The notes under the pieces: model-generated
Seen by the model: only the letters and a program-made list of their open reading frames with translations
Told to the model about the DNA's origin: nothing
Database searches by the model: none
Position numbers and translations under genes: made by a program
Part shown: piece after piece, positions 6,432 to 7,724 of the stretch
How the letters are laid out: each line of letters begins with the position of its first letter
Position numbering within the stretch: position 1 is the stretch's first letter
From: JAFGPJ01 sp964439135
Lineage (GTDB): Bacteria; Planctomycetota; Phycisphaerae; Sedimentisphaerales; Anaerobacaceae
Length of the DNA stretch: 7,724 nt
NCBI GenBank assembly: GCA_964439135.1
Contig: CAYTNN010000217.1
Coordinates: forward strand, 1 to 7,724
Reading direction: 5' to 3'

Positions 6432-7369
6432 GATTTCCGCCTCCCCAAGAGCCTCACCATGTTCCCGCCCAGGATCTTCTGCTTGTCCTGTGTGCTCAGG
6501 TTCGCCCCGCGAATCTTGCCGACTCCGGCCGTCATGGACGAGTCACAGCCGAAGACGACTCGATCGATCCCTGCTACTGCTACTGCCATTTCCACCGTTC
6601 CTTCATCCGTTACACTGCCACTGGTATCGAGCAAGACGTTCGGAGCGTGGCGTGCGGCCTTGACAGTCCACTCCCAATCGCCGCCGCCGGAAATGTGCGC
6701 GCAGATGAGCATGGCCTCCGGGTAGTGGCGAGCTAACTCGGCGAGGTGCCCGGCGTCGGACATACGCGGCTGGTCCTCCACGAAATAATGGGAGTGCGAT
6801 GCATGGTGCAAAATCGGTACGCCCAGCTCAATCGCCAGCTCTACGATAGGAAAGACCACCGGTTCGGTGCAGGTGTACTCGTTATAAAGTTTAATGCCGA
6901 TAAAACCACGGTCTTCCACGCAGCGGCGGATTTCCTCCAGCGCCTCACGGCCGTAGCCGGGATTGACATAACAGTAGCCGAGTACCCGACCGCGGAACCG
7001 GCGCATCCCGTCGGCCGTCCAGCGGTTGCATTCCCGAAAACCATCGGCGGTAGCAGGACGGTGCGGCGTGAGGATCGAGCAGCACAACTGGTCGATTCGG
7101 AGCTTGTCAGCCGCCTCAATGAGCTTGCGGTCGTCCGCCTCCCATGTCGCGCGGCTTCGATGATTCAGGTGCGCATGACAGTCGATAACCTTGCCGTTAC
7201 GAATCGGGTCGCTCGACGTGCCGGCAACAGATTGCTCTACGGCCATACTGTGAGCCGGTGGCAGCACTGCTGCTCCCATCGCCAGGGCCGCCGAACTCTT
7301 CAGGAGCGTTCGACGCGAGATGCACGGCTGAAACGCCTGCGGACCTGAGATTATCCGTGGGATGGTCAT
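6428..7369 (-). CDS. Tat-exported metal-dependent amidohydrolase
   Basis: The 313-residue protein begins with a twin-arginine signal: SRRTLLK at 18-24, a hydrophobic stretch to about 37 and likely cleavage after SMA (43). The mature part is an amidohydrolase-2 (uronate isomerase/ACMSD-like) TIM barrel. It has DCHAH with metal ligands His65 and His67, GIKLY with Lys160, LHHASH with His188/His189, CAH with His225, and the catalytic Asp276 in FGCDSS. It should therefore bind one or more divalent metals, fold in the cytoplasm and act outside the inner membrane. Hydrolysis of a lactone, ester or amide, or decarboxylation, are all possible for the family. TAGGA lies about 5 bases before the ATG at 7369. 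The isomerase-like gene ends 34 bases upstream and the metal-ligand-poor homologue overlaps downstream, so all three are probably one operon. Confidence 0.94.
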   Translation of the reverse strand: MTIPRIISGPQAFQPCISRRTLLKSSAALAMGAAVLPPAHSMAVEQSVAGTSSDPIRNGKVIDCHAHLNHRSRATWEADDRKLIEAADKLRIDQLCCSILTPHRPATADGFRECNRWTADGMRRFRGRVLGYCYVNPGYGREALEEIRRCVEDRGFIGIKLYNEYTCTEPVVFPIVELAIELGVPILHHASHSHYFVEDQPRMSDAGHLAELARHYPEAMLICAHISGGGDWEWTVKAARHAPNVLLDTSGSVTDEGTVEMAVAVAGIDRVVFGCDSSMTAGVGKIRGANLSTQDKQKILGGNMVRLLGRRKS

Positions 7370-7403
7370 ACGTTCCTACTTCTTTTCCTACGCAAATAAT
7401 ATT

Positions 7404-7724
7404 TTATATATACTCCCGCATTATCCGCAGATACTCACGGCAGGTGTCTTTTATGTCGGGGTCGCCGGGATGTCCGTCCTGCTCGATGGAGGCAAAGCCG
7501 TTGAAGCCGACTTTTTTGAGGGCCGTGATAATCGCTTCGATGTCCATCACGCCCCTGCCGAACGCCGGGAACTGCCGCATCACGCCGTCGATATCGCGCA
7601 TGTGCACGTTCATCAGGTGCCTGCCCACTTTATGGATGGCGACCGGAGGGTATTCTCGCTGGAGCAGCGTCCAGCCCGCGTCGAGATTGTAGCCCAGATC
7701 GTCGTCGCGAATCTGGTCCCACAG
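7404..7724 (-). CDS. Sugar phosphate isomerase/epimerase-like TIM barrel, C-terminal part
   Basis: Only the last 106 residues lie in the window; the gene continues past the right edge and stops at TAA 7406-7404. The sequence fits the xylose-isomerase-like TIM barrel (AP-endonuclease-2 superfamily). NLDAGW (13-18 of the fragment) holds a usual metal-binding Asp, and VHMRD (40-44) is the 'HxKD'-type strand with His41. FGRGVMD (55-61) matches the 'G-x-G-x-(V/I)-(D/N)' loop, and ASIEQDG (78-84) carries the conserved metal-ligand Glu81. Members interconvert keto and aldo sugars, epimerise sugars or dehydrate inosose. Which reaction applies here cannot be told. An in-frame GTG at 7628 is internal and not the start. 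The gene lies 34 bases upstream of the Tat amidohydrolase and is probably in the same operon. Confidence 0.93.
   Translation of the reverse strand: MWDQIRDDDLGYNLDAGWTLLQREYPPVAIHKVGRHLMNVHMRDIDGVMRQFPAFGRGVMDIEAIITALKKVGFNGFASIEQDGHPGDPDIKDTCREYLRIMREYI

Noticed and set aside
6120..7348. Two plus-strand open frames (6120-6725 and 6746-7348) opposite the amidohydrolase genes
   Set aside because: Both are antisense to genes with clear motifs and a 4-nt operon overlap, and neither has a recognisable product.

Overview
The window looks like part of a carbohydrate- or small-molecule-catabolic region from a bacterium of the PVC group, most likely a planctomycete or a close relative such as Lentisphaerae or Verrucomicrobia. 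This is inferred from gene content and protein style: a PQQ-type beta-propeller with the 'NWPGFRGP' start, a Tat-exported metal-dependent amidohydrolase beside a sugar-phosphate-isomerase-like TIM barrel, and an esterase with the 'PGGGY ... GFSAGGH' layout. No rRNA, tRNA, CRISPR array or transposase is visible, so the phylum is not proven.

Layout. At the left edge is the N-terminus of a sodium:solute symporter on the minus strand (1-176). A 300-bp divergent spacer separates it from a plus-strand GH42 beta-galactosidase with a signal peptide (477-2606). The spacer carries a near-perfect 15-bp palindrome and weak promoter-like boxes on both strands. This is a plausible import-and-hydrolyse pair for beta-galactosides. 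The galactosidase converges on a minus-strand PQQ-like beta-propeller protein (2863-4320). The last 45 residues of the propeller protein look like a frameshifted tail. From the right edge leftward runs a minus-strand cluster: a TIM-barrel isomerase-like protein (7404 to beyond the window), a Tat-signal amidohydrolase with a full set of metal ligands (6428-7369), a second amidohydrolase-fold protein coupled to it by a 4-nt ATGA overlap (5655-6431), and a secreted alpha/beta hydrolase (4612-5598). The propeller gene follows after a 291-bp gap with its own candidate promoter.

Two things stand out. First, a 75-bp multi-armed palindrome (5475-5549) lies inside the esterase gene. It is exactly 25 codons long and sits between the signal-peptide core and the enzyme domain. 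It looks like an in-frame insertion of a repetitive palindromic element and may supply the signal-peptidase site. Second, the overlapping amidohydrolase pair joins an apparently intact exported enzyme to a homologous-fold protein in which each metal-ligand position I could align is substituted. That suggests a pseudoenzyme partner or a metal-independent activity. How all these genes work together on a substrate is inference; no substrate can be read from the sequence.
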